Origin: Hyaloperonospora brassicae
Lineage: Eukaryota; Oomycota; Peronosporomycetes; Peronosporales; Peronosporaceae
Direction of reading: 5' to 3'
Assembly (NCBI GenBank): GCA_947650285.1
Contig: CANTFL010000007.1
Location: 62,001-126,000 of the forward strand
DNA length: 64,000 nt
The position numbers and the translations under genes are program-made. Shown here piece by piece: positions 10,399-21,577 of the stretch. The first letter of the stretch is position 1. Each line of letters begins with the position of its first letter. The notes beneath the pieces are model-generated. The model searched no databases. It was not told where the DNA came from and saw only the letters and a program-made list of their open reading frames with translations.

Positions 10399-12840
10399 TT
10401 AGTCTGCATGCAAAAGATTCTGATGGATCGTGAGGAACTTCAAAATCACTCCGTTTGTCCAACCAAAGCCAAACTGCGGAAAGTATTCTCCGCCTGCACC
10501 CAAGCCGCCAACTTCAGACGCGTTGTACTTTTCAAACATCAAACCCGTCTGCTTCCAAGCCGTCAGACTCGTCTGCGTCCACGTTCGTGTCAACTCGCGA
10601 GCCAAGTTGTGCGATTCTGTGGTGTTGATTGCCAATAAGCCTTCTACGACGATATCCTGCTCCGGTGGCCATGCGTTGGGCATGTCCCACTGCTGACCCG
10701 AGAACGTGGTCGTGGTTTGTATGCCACCAACCTGAAGCAGTCCCGAGTTCTTGAGGGAGGAGACAACGGTTTTTAGACGGTCGATATTGGTGGCATTGAA
10801 CGCCTTTGCCCAAAGCGGCGTGTAGTCGGACACAGAGACGATGACCGAATGAGTGTCCGTCTCCAAGTCGTAATCTTTCCAACTCTGGTGCTTCTCGCTC
10901 CACAGAATTGCGTCAATGGCCCGGAGTCGGCGAGCAGCAGCCCGATCGAAAAATTGTGCCCGCTTCTCGTTGCCAAGGTACTGGTTGAATTCCATGAGAT
11001 TGCGCTCTACGCGGTACATGATTGAATTCAAGTCGACAGGAACGACGGAAGAGGTGACCATCGACTTCATATCGAAGGGGTCCCGCAACCAGCGGCTGCT
11101 GAAGTCCCACCCGCTCTCGGCAGCAGCAATCACATTATTGTAATACTCGTCTTTGTGCCGCTCCGTAGCTGCAGCGTTTCCATCGTCCATATGAATGGTA
11201 CGGTCGAATATCTCGGAAGCAACCAGAACATCTTCCCGATACGATTCAGGTCGCGGGTGATTGGCACTCGACGTGTAGCGATTCAAAACGTATGTAACGT
11301 CGCCCGTTACCCCATCGGTAGCATCCCGTCGGGTAAACTCAACTGCATGCCCAGAAGGCCCATGTTGCATCCAAAAGTCGTACTCACGCTCGAGGATTGG
11401 CAACGCCGCACGAAGGTACTCGTCATCGTACTCAATGTCCGTTCCATTTGCAGGAAGACCAGCAACCAATTTCACCATATCTGAGAGCATAGGCGGCTGG
11501 GACCGCGTCAGGTAATAAACTCTCCCTCCATTTGGCACGAAGCCGAACTGGGACACGTACTCCAACAGGTGGTTTACAATACCGCGTGCCGTCACGGGCA
11601 TGTCGCTGACCAAAAGTCCTTGTACAATCCAGTACGAATCCCAATAGTAGCTTTCACGAAAGCGTCCGCCGGGCACAATCAGCACATTGTCATGCCGGCT
11701 CGAACTTGGCTCGTCTAGCTTTCGAGAAGGAAGCAGCGAACCTTTCACGTGTGGATTGCGAATTCGTCCAAGACTCTGCCAAATGCGGTGCAAGTCAAAG
11801 GCCCAATCTCGAAGTTCTTCGTCTCGAATGTCGGCCACCATAGGCGGGTAGAACTGCCCCTGGTAGTCGAAAGGGGTGATCGGCAACAGATCCGTTCCTG
11901 GCGGGTCAAAGTGGTCGTCCAGAAACCGCCGCAATTGTTGCTTGTGCGTGTCCTGGATATTCGATCGGTACTCGGTCATGGCCAATTCACGATGCTGGAA
12001 ATCGACCAAGATGTCAAACGCACTGCTGTTGTCTTTGATCGGCATATCGACAAAGTACTTACTGTCCGAGAAGACATTGGCCATCTGGACGGCATGCAGC
12101 AACGGGCCACGACAGTAGATGTCCATAGCCCGTTCCAACTCGACATCTACTCCCAGAGGTTGATTCGTCTTCGTAGCGCCTTCGCTCGGCACGACTGGTT
12201 GGCTTTTCATGTGGCGAAGGAACGAGCGGAGACGATGGCCACCGCTCAGGAGTTTGCCACTCGAATGGTGCAGTGAGAACGTGGGTACGTCGTGCGCTTC
12301 ATCGTTTGCAGATCTGGTGGCCAATGCCTTCAGCTCGACCGCCACGATGACCATCACGACTGCAATCTCCAGCACCCGGAGCAGCGTTTTGCCACTCACA
12401 AAGCCGAGACGTGTTAACGCCCCACCACCAGTAGTAGCAGCTGCATCTTGACGCGTCGCTTGGGTCACTCGTGTACTGCGGTGCTCTCGCGTCGCTGGCA
12501 CCAACGGCCGTTTCTCTTCTTCACGGGCAACGTCGCGATCCTCCCACCACTTGGTCAAGTCAGCCAGCAGTGCAGCGCGTTTCAGCGCGTGGATGCCGTG
12601 GCGAGTCTCGTCGGTCGCGTAGTTGCAGCTCGGAGCGGACGACGACGTCGGAGACATCGACTGGACGCGCCGAGAGCTCTTCGTGCTTGCGCAGCAATTG
12701 GCGAATGACAGGAAGGGCGCGGGGGCTTCGCCACGGCCAGGAGGCGGTACGGGAAAGCACTGAACGCCCGAGCACCAGTGTTTCGCTGTTGCGGCGGGTC
12801 CCGGACCGACACTGCGACTTTTGATGTTGAAGGCGACCAC
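10399..12840 (-). CDS. Trehalase (glycoside hydrolase family 37), membrane-anchored
   Basis: This is an 813-codon intronless frame. Trehalase hydrolyses trehalose to two glucoses. Both family signatures are visible: P-G-G-R-F-R-E-S-Y-Y-W-D-S-Y near residues 388-402 and Q-W-D-M-P-N-A-W-P-P near residue 715. The C-terminal part has the glycine-rich G-G-G-E-Y and Q-F-G-F-G-W-T-N-G blocks. A hydrophobic segment near residues 150-172 (L-R-V-L-E-I-A-V-V-M-V-I-V-A-V), followed by a long catalytic region, suggests a type II membrane or cell-surface enzyme. The first 61 residues are Pro/Ala-rich and unlike the family, so an ATG at 12657 (M-S-P-T-S-S-S) may be the real start. The TFIIS gene lies upstream on the same strand. 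Confidence 0.93.
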   Translation of the reverse strand: MVAFNIKSRSVGPGPAATAKHWCSGVQCFPVPPPGRGEAPAPFLSFANCCASTKSSRRVQSMSPTSSSAPSCNYATDETRHGIHALKRAALLADLTKWWEDRDVAREEEKRPLVPATREHRSTRVTQATRQDAAATTGGGALTRLGFVSGKTLLRVLEIAVVMVIVAVELKALATRSANDEAHDVPTFSLHHSSGKLLSGGHRLRSFLRHMKSQPVVPSEGATKTNQPLGVDVELERAMDIYCRGPLLHAVQMANVFSDSKYFVDMPIKDNSSAFDILVDFQHRELAMTEYRSNIQDTHKQQLRRFLDDHFDPPGTDLLPITPFDYQGQFYPPMVADIRDEELRDWAFDLHRIWQSLGRIRNPHVKGSLLPSRKLDEPSSSRHDNVLIVPGGRFRESYYWDSYWIVQGLLVSDMPVTARGIVNHLLEYVSQFGFVPNGGRVYYLTRSQPPMLSDMVKLVAGLPANGTDIEYDDEYLRAALPILEREYDFWMQHGPSGHAVEFTRRDATDGVTGDVTYVLNRYTSSANHPRPESYREDVLVASEIFDRTIHMDDGNAAATERHKDEYYNNVIAAAESGWDFSSRWLRDPFDMKSMVTSSVVPVDLNSIMYRVERNLMEFNQYLGNEKRAQFFDRAAARRLRAIDAILWSEKHQSWKDYDLETDTHSVIVSVSDYTPLWAKAFNATNIDRLKTVVSSLKNSGLLQVGGIQTTTTFSGQQWDMPNAWPPEQDIVVEGLLAINTTESHNLARELTRTWTQTSLTAWKQTGLMFEKYNASEVGGLGAGGEYFPQFGFGWTNGVILKFLTIHQNLLHAD

Positions 12841-13429
12841 ATGTTTTGGGGAGGACGAGTAACCACTTTTTGTTGAAAGCGCGGGGGGGGCGTCGCAGGT
12901 CGTTTCGAGGCAGATAGGGTACCGTATTCGAATCGGTTTTTTTTCGGCCGACTGTCGAGCTCCTCGCAGACGAATGACTGGTCCTGGTCAGACGGCAATG
13001 TCCATCACTCGTCGTAGTAGCCACTCACTCGATCTGATTGTTCCATGCATGTAGAAAAGCGACCAGACACGATTGTGCAACGCACGATCGAAGACCGTAG
13101 TAGTGTGGCGAAGTAGAGGTCAACAGGGTATGTGTTATTGAGCTTGCCACGAGAAAAAAAAACGTCGACTAGACGTGGAATTTGCAAGCGACAAATGGCT
13201 CCGCGAAGTCGGCACAGCATTCAGCGCTGCACCATCCCCGCATGACAGAGCTTCCGTCTCACTTCTTGCTTATTCAGCTGTGCCGTGTACACACGGATCA
13301 CGACATTGAGGTTGTTGTTAGACATGCGCAATAGGGCTCTAGAGCAGCAGCAACACATTTGCTAGAGAGGAGAGGGTGAGTCGAAAGAGGCGGATAGGGG
13401 ACAATGTGGCATGGCCGACATTCGCTACA
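12841..13429. other. Intergenic region between trehalase and TFIIS genes
   Basis: This holds the presumed trehalase promoter (minus strand) and the TFIIS 3' region. Near 12970, read on the minus strand, there is a TCATTCGTC stretch resembling the first half of the oomycete initiator, but the second half is not clear. Overlapping open frames here are high-GC shadows without domains. Confidence 0.4.
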
Positions 13430-14362
13430 CTAGCATTTCCATCGGTTGCCGCAGTTATGACACATGACAAAGACCGTCATGGGCTCATCCGCACTGCGCG
13501 TCTGCTTCTGCGTGTTGCTGGTCTTGGACGATTTGCACCGACCGCACGTAAACAGACCCTTGGTGCCTTCCGTGCCCGTCTGTTTCTGGATCTTCTCGTG
13601 GTTCGCTTCGGCCCAGTCCAGTCGAGCTTCCTGGAACGCATCGTCGCGCAACTTCTCAATCTGCGCTCGCTTCTCGTCCGTTGCCAGCTCTTCGGCCGTC
13701 ATCTTGACCAGCTGGTCACCGCTGACACTATCGTCCAGTAAATTCAGCCGCAGCTCGCCGTTCTTCTTCAGATTGAACGACAGCTGACGGTACTTGGCCA
13801 TGTACTCCTTCTTCTGCTCTCCAGGAGCTCCCACGTGGTACATCCTCGCCATGGCCACTTCAACTTCTGCTGCCACTTGGCCCGGATTGCCCGCTTCCGA
13901 TGCTTCCAAGATCTCTTTCAGTTTCGTCCGCACCGTCGCCCGCACTTTGTCCAGCCCCGCAGGAATGAACGACACGGCGCTCTCTCGAGCAGCTTCAGGT
14001 TTTGGTGCCTTCTTGAGTCCATTGCTGTTGCCTGCACAGATCTGATCGGTCGATCGATTCCCCGCCACTGGAGCTTTGCTACTGGACGGCGGCTTGCGCT
14101 GAGCTGCTAAAGTAACGCGAGGCGACTGCGCCATGTCCTGTTTCCACGACGTGACCAGCAGGCGCGCCAAACTCGCAATCTTCTCGTTCTCGTGCTTGCG
14201 CAACTTGCCCACTGTATGCCCCATTTTGGTCTCCTTGAGCACGTCGTACGTGACGGCGGACTTCTCGAGCGCGCGCAGCACCTCGAGCGCCTCGCCCTCG
14301 TCGGTCACGTCCCCACGCGTGAACTTGAGCAGCCGGCGGTGGAGCTGCTTGGCGTCAATCAT
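13430..14362 (-). CDS. Transcription elongation factor TFIIS (S-II)
   Basis: The 310-residue intronless protein matches the usual TFIIS length. TFIIS rescues arrested RNA polymerase II by stimulating transcript cleavage. Domains in order are an N-terminal helical LW-type domain (about 1-80), a Ser/Pro/Lys linker (about 80-135), the central polymerase-binding domain (about 135-255) and a C-terminal zinc ribbon. The ribbon has C-G-R-C and C-H-N-C pairs. Between them is the catalytic hairpin Q-T-R-S-A-D-E-P-M-T, carrying the invariant Asp-Glu pair. The start at 14362 (M-I-D-A-K-Q-L) places the LW domain at the N-terminus. Confidence 0.96.
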   Translation of the reverse strand: MIDAKQLHRRLLKFTRGDVTDEGEALEVLRALEKSAVTYDVLKETKMGHTVGKLRKHENEKIASLARLLVTSWKQDMAQSPRVTLAAQRKPPSSSKAPVAGNRSTDQICAGNSNGLKKAPKPEAARESAVSFIPAGLDKVRATVRTKLKEILEASEAGNPGQVAAEVEVAMARMYHVGAPGEQKKEYMAKYRQLSFNLKKNGELRLNLLDDSVSGDQLVKMTAEELATDEKRAQIEKLRDDAFQEARLDWAEANHEKIQKQTGTEGTKGLFTCGRCKSSKTSNTQKQTRSADEPMTVFVMCHNCGNRWKC

Positions 14363-17122
14363 GAGAGAGGGAAAGGAGGCGGAGGTGGCGGCGAAGGACT
14401 TGGAGCTGGAACGGGTTCGCTCGGTTCGAGAAGTGGATCGATAGAGCGACTTCAGGCGGTCGTTTGCGCGGAGGGAGACGCTCTGTGGCTGGCTGCTGGG
14501 CGAGTGAGTGTGTTAAGGTTACTTTTGGACGCTTGCTCGTCGCGTGCAGCAGCTGACTGACTGACTGCTTGCCTGGGAGTCGTGAAGTTGCTACATTAGA
14601 GCGACCTAGCCAAGGATCTCGGACTAAGTATCTGACTGGTCAGCCCTGAACCGTCCGAAAAGACGACGTCGTTCGTGTGGTGCACACACTGGCCACAGAA
14701 ATGGGTGTGATGGACGTAATGTGCGCACAGTCAGGTTGCGGCCAACAACGGCAACGGCGATAGTAAAAGCAAGACATTCTCCGCCGTCGCGATTGTCGCA
14801 CAAACGTCGTCCACGACCGAAAGCATGACCAAAATAAACGTGAAAGTGAAGCCACTTCCTACTATCGATCCATGTGAACGAACAGTCAGTGAATGTAGCT
14901 AAACCCGTAGAAGGTGGTAGACGGTTTTCCGAGAAAGGAAGAAACGAGTCATTGAACAGCCGGCAGAAGAAACAACAAGAAGCCAATAAAAATGATGCAC
15001 GCGTGAGTTTGTCTCTGGGCCATTGATGCAGCGCGATATGCACGTCATCGACAAGTGTCAGGTCTGTGGTAGTGCGATGGTATGCACCATATGAAGACGT
15101 ACATGAAGTGCTGCAAACGAGCGACTTTCGGTCCAAACCTCATCTAGAACTGCCAGCTTTGCCGAGTTGATAATGAAGACATGATGTCTCATGGACGGAT
15201 GAGATTTGGTTGGCTGGGATGCAATCACGCCTCGATGAGGTCACGCTACAAATTTTTGGGCTAAGTAAACATTGGCTGACGCTACAAGATGTGCATGTAG
15301 GCAGCAACGACACGTTGCCACTTTCGCAGCGCCTTCGACCACCCGGACTAGCACTACGTGATGTAGCCATGACATTGAATGTGTAAAAATACTGTCTGTC
15401 AATTTACTTGATGCACACAAGACGACGCCAAGTTCGTTTGCTCGTGTTGTTTTGCATGACCCGAAAAAGACGTCATTGAGACAAAAGAACGAATATGCGG
15501 TGCTCTGCGTTGTCAGCTACCACTATATGTCCACACGATCGCGTTCGAATACGTGTCTTCAATCAGTGTGGGTCGTCTCAGTGTCACGATCCGATAAAAG
15601 TGACGGATGCTTTCACTCATTGTGGCCGCTGCATTTGTTTCTACGCAACGCCACATACCAATCACCCGTTCCAAAAGAGACGATTTTTCCAGGATATATT
15701 TTGGCAAGCCCGGAATGTTCACTCTGACCCATCAGTGGCAGAGGCGCTACAATCTTGGGAATCCAGTCGAAATTTCTGCGGTGTCGCACTGATGCAGCGG
15801 TTCAGCAGTTGGATGACGTGACAGACCAGTTCCTAGTAGGCTGCTAGTGGGCAAGCGATTGGTCTGCTACGCCATCAAACTGCTCAACGCTGTACCAGTG
15901 CGACACAGTTTATTTTTATTTACAAGTGTCGGAAGTGTGTAGCAAATGTTTCCATCACACCCTAGAAGATCCTGTGACTTGTGTCCAGACCGACAACACG
16001 GCTGTGTCAATGCCCTAAACGTTGGCAGCATAGATTGGATGGCATTATGTAGCGATTTCGGGTCCTGAGAATTGCCTGCAAAGCAATTGTTGCTATCAGT
16101 TGAGACAGCGGACTTGCGACTTTGACATGCGCTGGCCACGATGTACTCAAGAAACTCACACATGTCAACACAAGAAGTTGAGCAAAACGACGCGCTTGTA
16201 GCGGACGAATCAGATCAGAACTTCCGATGAATTTACACACATGGAGCAAAGCTTTTTGCGCCACCAGCTTCATGTCCATCGCGCGCATCGTGGACCAGAA
16301 GCGAAAGGCAGATATGTATTTGTCGCCGACTCGGACAAGTGTGTGCCGATGAGGTCGACGCGATCAAAAGAGGCAACAAGGCTGAGGAGCACAGTAATCC
16401 TACGAAGCAAAACGACCGAGACAGTAGTAACAAGGAGCAAGAAACACGCAGCAAATCGATTTCAGTGACGACTTGCACAGTAATGCGTCGGCCGACGACA
16501 ACACGATCGGATACAGGCTGACGCGCAGCTGCCATCCAATGTGCTTTGTTTCGCTCGACAACAAAGCTCTACTATTCCATGGCTCCATGTTCGATCACAG
16601 CTTGTTTGGTCTCTCTTGTCACAACGCTGTCCGTGGTACGAAGAATGGCGAAGTCTTGTTGAGTCAACACTCAGAGTCACTGGTTTACTACCACGACCTG
16701 TCGACGTACTGACGACGATGTTTCTGTGCCAACTGCCTCGAGCGAGCGAGCGAGAAATGATGACTGCGACGCAACGACGAGCGACTAAGCAGACGATTGG
16801 GAGGAATTCTCGCAGCTGTCGTACAGAACCGGGACGTAAAACACGATTTCAGCCAATGCGCGTGGCTCATTGGTCCCACAACCCAAAAAAGCGAGTTACA
16901 GCCGCAGACAACGCGACGAGTCCCGTGCACGCGCGCGTTGAGGTCTGTTTGTACTCGCGCCCTCGTTGTCGCCTCTCTCGCTCTCTCTTCGCTGTGCGAC
17001 ACGCCGAAAACGTACACACAGTAGCGTCTATATCTCTGCTCTTCTTCTCGTCTTGCGCCTGTTGCTGTCTAACGCGCTTACTTGCATTTCTTCGTGAAGC
17101 TGCTGACCCCTGAGCAGTTTGT
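14363..17122. other. Long intergenic region, no supported gene
   Basis: About 2.8 kb between the divergently transcribed TFIIS gene (minus) and the USP-like gene (plus). Several open frames of 90-190 codons exist but none shows a recognisable domain. One at 15495-15821 (plus) is Cys/His-rich and could be a fragment of a zinc-binding protein, which I could not confirm. The last 400 bp are probably the promoter and leader of the gene at 17123. Confidence 0.45.
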
Positions 17123-19462
17123 ATGCAGCCCACGACGCTCGAGCCCACGCCTTTGTCCAGTGACAATGGCCCCTTGAAGTCTGCGTTCGGAGAGATCGTG
17201 CACCGCGGCTGGCTCAACCTCAAGACCCGCAGTCTAGTGAACGTGCGGCCACGTCACATGCGGTACTGCATCTTGACGCGGGATACGCTGCAGCTATGTA
17301 CGTTCAAGTTCCAGCCCAGTACGGGCGACCTCCAGTCTGGACTTGTCAAGCCGTTGCGAAGTTACGAGGCGCTCGGCGTGGCGCCGTGGGATGGTCGGCG
17401 CTTTGCTTTTCTCGTGAGTGTCAAGCAAGTGGACGACAACGCGGACAAAGTGCTGGAAATTGATGGCCCGAATGCTACAGCCGCTAGTGATTGGATCCAC
17501 CACTTGAGAGTGTTGACGAGTCGGGAAGAAGGCTGGCCGGTGAAGGCGTCGTTGACGTTAAGAAAGGTGAGTGACCAGGATTTTTTGTCGGACTCTCCGT
17601 CGCATGCTGTCAGTACGGCTGCTGCGAACGACAAGAAGGAAACCAACTTGTGGATCAAAGGAGCGTCGGTGCACCGAGGACTACTGAATGCTTCTGGCGA
17701 GAACAACTGCTTTTTGAATGTGGTGATCCAGAGCTTTTGGCACTTGACGTCCATGCGGCACTTTTTGTTGCACGTGGAAGTGAAAGAAGAATCTCGTTCC
17801 GTTGAGTCTAACGTGCTGCGTGCACTGAAGTCAATGATAACAGAATACGACGACACGTCTAGTGGGGTGCTGCACTCGCGCGCGGTTCGAAAAGGGTTGA
17901 GCGTGCTGTACTCGGCAGACAAGAATTTCCAAGAAGGGGCAATGTACGATGCAGAGGAGACGCTTCTTGCTCTGCTCAACTTGATGCATCAGCAAACGGA
18001 ATCGACGGAGATTCAAGAGACGCACAAGACGACAATGATGGTGAGTTCTTTGGTTCGACTTGTGAGTGCTGACGTAGACGAGGAGAATTGTCAAGCAGTC
18101 TTTGACAGCAACAGCATCCCGCATCTGGTCTTTTCACACCAGATCTACGACCGCTACGTGTGCGGGTGTTGCAACTATAGCTCACCATGGGACTTGTACT
18201 CGAATCTCGTGTACTCGACGTACGCGAGCGACTTGTACACAAGCAAGTACGAATTTATGGAGCAGATGTTTCGTCGATTCACAGCGCAGGAGACAGACGT
18301 TGCGTCAAAGTGCAAGCAACAGGGATGTGGCGGCCAGCTCGGCAAGGAGCGGGTCATTCGTCGCTTTCCCATGGTATTTGCAGTCTCAATACTTTGGGCA
18401 ACTCAGAGCGCAACAAAGGCACAAGTAGAAGGCGTGTTGAACAACATTGGCGATCGCTTGGATTTGGCCAAGTGCTTTAACGCTGCTGGACCTGTCTTTC
18501 GTTTCAAAGGCGGTGGCTTTCGTACAACATATCGCTTGCGTGGTTTCGTTTGCTACTATGGGCGTCATTACGTGGCTCTCTTCTACAGCACTGCGCACAA
18601 GATGTGGTTGCTTTTTGACGACTCGCGAGTGCTTGAGATAGGGTCATGGGACGACGTCGTCAGTGAGTGTCTGAAGGGACGATTCCAACCAGTTTTGCTG
18701 TTCTACGAGCTTCCAGATCAAAGACGAGACTCGTCGGTAGGCCTTTTTGCAAGTCATGGGCCGCTGAATGTGAATGCACCGAAGAGCTTGTCGGTCGGGT
18801 CTCAGTCGGAGGAAACGCTGCCGCTGTGTATCAAGGAAGAACCTACCGATATAGAGCGACCGTCTTTGCGGCGGCAGACTGGCGTAGAACTTCACAGCAT
18901 GGACGAAGAAGCACTGGTCTCGATCAAGCACGGCGTGAACAGCATGACAGAGTTGGAATCGAATCCCGACTTTGAATTGAAAGCGCTGAGCCTTCGTGAC
19001 TCCATCATGCAGAACATAACGCCGGTCTCAGCGGCCATTGCAATGTGCCCTCGTTCCATTTCCATGAACGCTCCCCTCGGAGTGGATGAGTATGATGTGC
19101 GCTTTGGGGATTCCCTCCTGCTTGGGATGTACCTGGAAAAGATTGACAACGAGTTGTGCGTGACCACATTCCCGCGTGGGGTAAACGGGGGTATGTTTGG
19201 CGCCGAGAAGTGCGGCCAGATCAGTCTTTTTGACACCATCCTGCAGGCAAATGGCCACCCGCTTCAACACTACCAGGTCGATCGCGCTCTCAAGATGATC
19301 AAAGCTCAAAAGCGTCCGCTGGTGATCCGCTTTCGCAGGTCCAAGCGTGTGCAACAGCTACTTGACATGGGCTTCTCGCGCGAGCTTGCGACCGAGGCAT
19401 TACGGAGGAGGAGTGGGGACGTACAAGCGGCTGCCAATTACTGCTTTGAGTCAAAGGGTTAG
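17123..19462 (+). CDS. PH-USP-PDZ-UBA protein, ubiquitin-specific protease-like (C19)
   Basis: This is a 779-residue intronless protein. Residues about 20-135 read as a PH domain (H-R-G-W-L-N-L-K start; A-S-D-W-I-H-H-L in the last helix). From about 183 comes a C19 ubiquitin-hydrolase domain: G-L-L-N-A-S-G-E-N-N-C-F-L-N, with the candidate catalytic Cys near 196. The His box is G-R-H-Y-V-A-L near 482, followed by W-L-L-F-D-D-S. Because Cys, His and Asp are all visible it may be active, although the Cys box looks like the USP53/54 group, many of which are inactive. Residues about 655-735 look PDZ-like, and about 738-777 form a UBA domain (L-L-D-M-G-F-S; A-A-N-Y-C). The likely role is membrane- or partner-directed deubiquitination, an inference. 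Confidence 0.85.
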   Translation: MQPTTLEPTPLSSDNGPLKSAFGEIVHRGWLNLKTRSLVNVRPRHMRYCILTRDTLQLCTFKFQPSTGDLQSGLVKPLRSYEALGVAPWDGRRFAFLVSVKQVDDNADKVLEIDGPNATAASDWIHHLRVLTSREEGWPVKASLTLRKVSDQDFLSDSPSHAVSTAAANDKKETNLWIKGASVHRGLLNASGENNCFLNVVIQSFWHLTSMRHFLLHVEVKEESRSVESNVLRALKSMITEYDDTSSGVLHSRAVRKGLSVLYSADKNFQEGAMYDAEETLLALLNLMHQQTESTEIQETHKTTMMVSSLVRLVSADVDEENCQAVFDSNSIPHLVFSHQIYDRYVCGCCNYSSPWDLYSNLVYSTYASDLYTSKYEFMEQMFRRFTAQETDVASKCKQQGCGGQLGKERVIRRFPMVFAVSILWATQSATKAQVEGVLNNIGDRLDLAKCFNAAGPVFRFKGGGFRTTYRLRGFVCYYGRHYVALFYSTAHKMWLLFDDSRVLEIGSWDDVVSECLKGRFQPVLLFYELPDQRRDSSVGLFASHGPLNVNAPKSLSVGSQSEETLPLCIKEEPTDIERPSLRRQTGVELHSMDEEALVSIKHGVNSMTELESNPDFELKALSLRDSIMQNITPVSAAIAMCPRSISMNAPLGVDEYDVRFGDSLLLGMYLEKIDNELCVTTFPRGVNGGMFGAEKCGQISLFDTILQANGHPLQHYQVDRALKMIKAQKRPLVIRFRRSKRVQQLLDMGFSRELATEALRRRSGDVQAAANYCFESKG

Positions 19463-20059
19463 CAGTACCATGTGTACTATTATGCAGCGGAGCTGGTAAG
19501 AAGCCTCAGCAGCAGTTGCAGCCTGCACTCAGCGGCGACGTGCCAATTGATGCTCGTGTATTTGTACCATGCTTTTGTGCAGCGAATATCACTCGAACAA
19601 AGTGGTTGCAGCTGATCGGTATCGTGTCCGTCTGTCCATTGCCACTCACGGGATCGAGTTCCGCTGAAAAGCACATTGAGACGACCGGATTGAAATCTCG
19701 GGACACGCACTTCCGTCTCCATCGACGTCGCTTTCCACGAACTGTGAACAATAAAGAAGTCGATCCGTATCCATTCACCATACACAGTGCACGTCGTCGT
19801 TCTCAAGCACACGCCTCGCAAATGGACGAGCTGCTTCTGAGTGGCTGGCGCACTTGAGCGCGCACCGTTTCAGAACCTGCGGCGCCTCGGCGTCCATCAT
19901 GTTGACAAGTCGTTGTGGCTGTTGATGTGCACCACACGAGCGCCGGTCCTCCCTGCGAAATCGCATACATTCGTACGGTCCGCAACTCCTGGTCGGGCGA
20001 GCGAGCGAACAGGTACATTCGTTCTTGTTCCCCAGTGGCAGTAAGTTGGCTCGACCCGA
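19463..20059. other. Intergenic region and probable NDUFV1 promoter
   Basis: No gene seen. An initiator-like ACATTCGTTCTTG stretch occurs near 20015, about 45 bp before the NDUFV1 start, and is a weak candidate for the transcription start. The frames here are shadows or non-coding. Confidence 0.35.
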
Positions 20060-21577
20060 ATGCCGAGCGTCGTGTCCCGTGTGGCGCCCAAAGCCCTCGC
20101 GCACGCGCGCAGCTTCCGCTCGAGCGCCGCAGTGGCGACCGCTGTGGTTGAAGCAGCGGCTGCCGGGGAAACTGTCCTCGCGCGCGTCTACGGGGGCCTC
20201 AAGGACGAAGACCGCATCTTTACGAATTTGTATGGCGAAGACACGTGGCGCGTGGACGGCGCACTGCGTCGCGGGGACTGGTACCGCACAAAGGACTTGC
20301 TCTGTATGGGACCCGAGTGGATCGTGCAGGAGATCAAGGACTCGGGTCTGCGCGGCCGCGGCGGTGCGGGGTTCCCGAGCGGCCTCAAGTGGTCGTTCAT
20401 GCCCAAGCAGACGGACGGCCGTCCCTCGTTTCTGGTCGTGAACGCCGACGAGAGTGAGCCGGGGACGTGCAAGGACCGCGAGATCATGCGCAAAGACCCG
20501 CACAAGCTGGTCGAAGGCTGTCTCCTGGCCGGCTTTGCTATGCGTGCGCGGGCTGCCTACATTTACATTCGTGGTGAGTTTTTCAACGAGGCGCTGGTGC
20601 TCCAGGAAGCCATCCACGAAGCGTACGAGCGTGGGTTCCTCGGCCACAACGCCTGTGGGTCGGGCTACGACTTTGACGTGTACTTGCATCGTGGAGCTGG
20701 CGCGTACATTTGCGGCGAGGAGACGGGGTTGCTCGAGAGTCTCGAGGGCCGGCAGGGAAAACCCCGCCTGAAACCACCTTTTCCGGCCAACACGGGCTTG
20801 TACGGCTGCCCTACGACTGTGACAAACGTCGAGACGGTCGCTGTGTCCCCTACGATCTTGCGTCGTGGTGGGTCGTGGTTTGCTGGTCTCGGACGCAAGA
20901 ACAACCACGGCACGAAGCTTTTCTGCATCTCGGGGCATGTCAACAACCCGTGCACAGTCGAGGAGGAGATGAGCATTCCTCTTCGTGAACTCATTGATCG
21001 TCACTGTGGTGGCGTTCGTGGCGGGTGGGACAACCTGCAGGCGTGTATCCCTGGTGGATCATCTGTGCCAGTGCTGGATGAGGAGCTTTGCCAGGACATT
21101 ATGATGGACTACGATGACTTGAAGCAGCGCGGTGGCTCCGGTCTGGGCACGGCCGCCGTCACTATCTTCGACAAAAGCGTTGACATGGTGGGTGCGATTC
21201 GTCGGTTGTCGCACTTCTACACTCACGAGAGTTGTGGACAGTGCACGCCTTGTCGTGAGGGTACTGGCTGGATGGAGAGTGTGCTGACCCGCATGGAGAC
21301 GGGTGACGCGGAGCTGGAAGAGATCCCCATGCTGGAAGAGATTTCACGCCAGATCGAGGGCCACACGATTTGTGCTCTTGGTGATGCAGCTGCCTGGCCT
21401 GTGCAGGGTCTGATTCGAAAGTTCAAGCACAAGATCGTGGAGCGTATTGAAGACCCCTCCAGCTTTAACCCGGAGGACCATTTTCAAAAGTCGTGGCCGG
21501 GTGTTCCGCTTGAGAACCAGGCGTGGGTGGACAAGTTTTCCGACGGCTCGGCTTTCAAGTCCAAGTCCTCTGCGTGA
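20060..21577 (+). CDS. NDUFV1: NADH:ubiquinone oxidoreductase flavoprotein 1 (complex I, 51 kDa subunit)
   Basis: The 505-residue intronless protein matches the 51-kDa subunit that carries FMN and the N3 iron-sulfur cluster and oxidises NADH in mitochondrial complex I. The FMN/NADH site reads [13 protein letters not shown], followed by N-A-D-E-S-E-P-G-T and [11 protein letters not shown]. The cluster ligands are in [15 protein letters not shown], with the fourth Cys in T-I-C-A-L-G-D. The first roughly 30 residues are rich in Arg, Ala and Ser and lack acidic residues until the mature part, as expected for a mitochondrial targeting sequence. It is nuclear-encoded here. Confidence 0.97.
   Translation: MPSVVSRVAPKALAHARSFRSSAAVATAVVEAAAAGETVLARVYGGLKDEDRIFTNLYGEDTWRVDGALRRGDWYRTKDLLCMGPEWIVQEIKDSGLRGRGGAGFPSGLKWSFMPKQTDGRPSFLVVNADESEPGTCKDREIMRKDPHKLVEGCLLAGFAMRARAAYIYIRGEFFNEALVLQEAIHEAYERGFLGHNACGSGYDFDVYLHRGAGAYICGEETGLLESLEGRQGKPRLKPPFPANTGLYGCPTTVTNVETVAVSPTILRRGGSWFAGLGRKNNHGTKLFCISGHVNNPCTVEEEMSIPLRELIDRHCGGVRGGWDNLQACIPGGSSVPVLDEELCQDIMMDYDDLKQRGGSGLGTAAVTIFDKSVDMVGAIRRLSHFYTHESCGQCTPCREGTGWMESVLTRMETGDAELEEIPMLEEISRQIEGHTICALGDAAAWPVQGLIRKFKHKIVERIEDPSSFNPEDHFQKSWPGVPLENQAWVDKFSDGSAFKSKSSA

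Noticed and set aside
11749..12276. 175-codon plus-strand frame opposite the trehalase
   Set aside because: Lies fully inside a gene with both trehalase signatures on the minus strand.
14624..15136. 170-codon minus-strand frame
   Set aside because: No domain, mixed composition, and no similarity to any family I know. Kept as intergenic.
15495..15821. Cys/His-rich plus-strand frame, considered as a MYND or RING finger
   Set aside because: Cys spacing does not fit either pattern and flanking frames do not continue it.
19775..21004. 409-codon minus-strand frame opposite NDUFV1
   Set aside because: Explained by high-GC third-position bias of the NDUFV1 gene; composition is Arg/Ala-rich without a domain.
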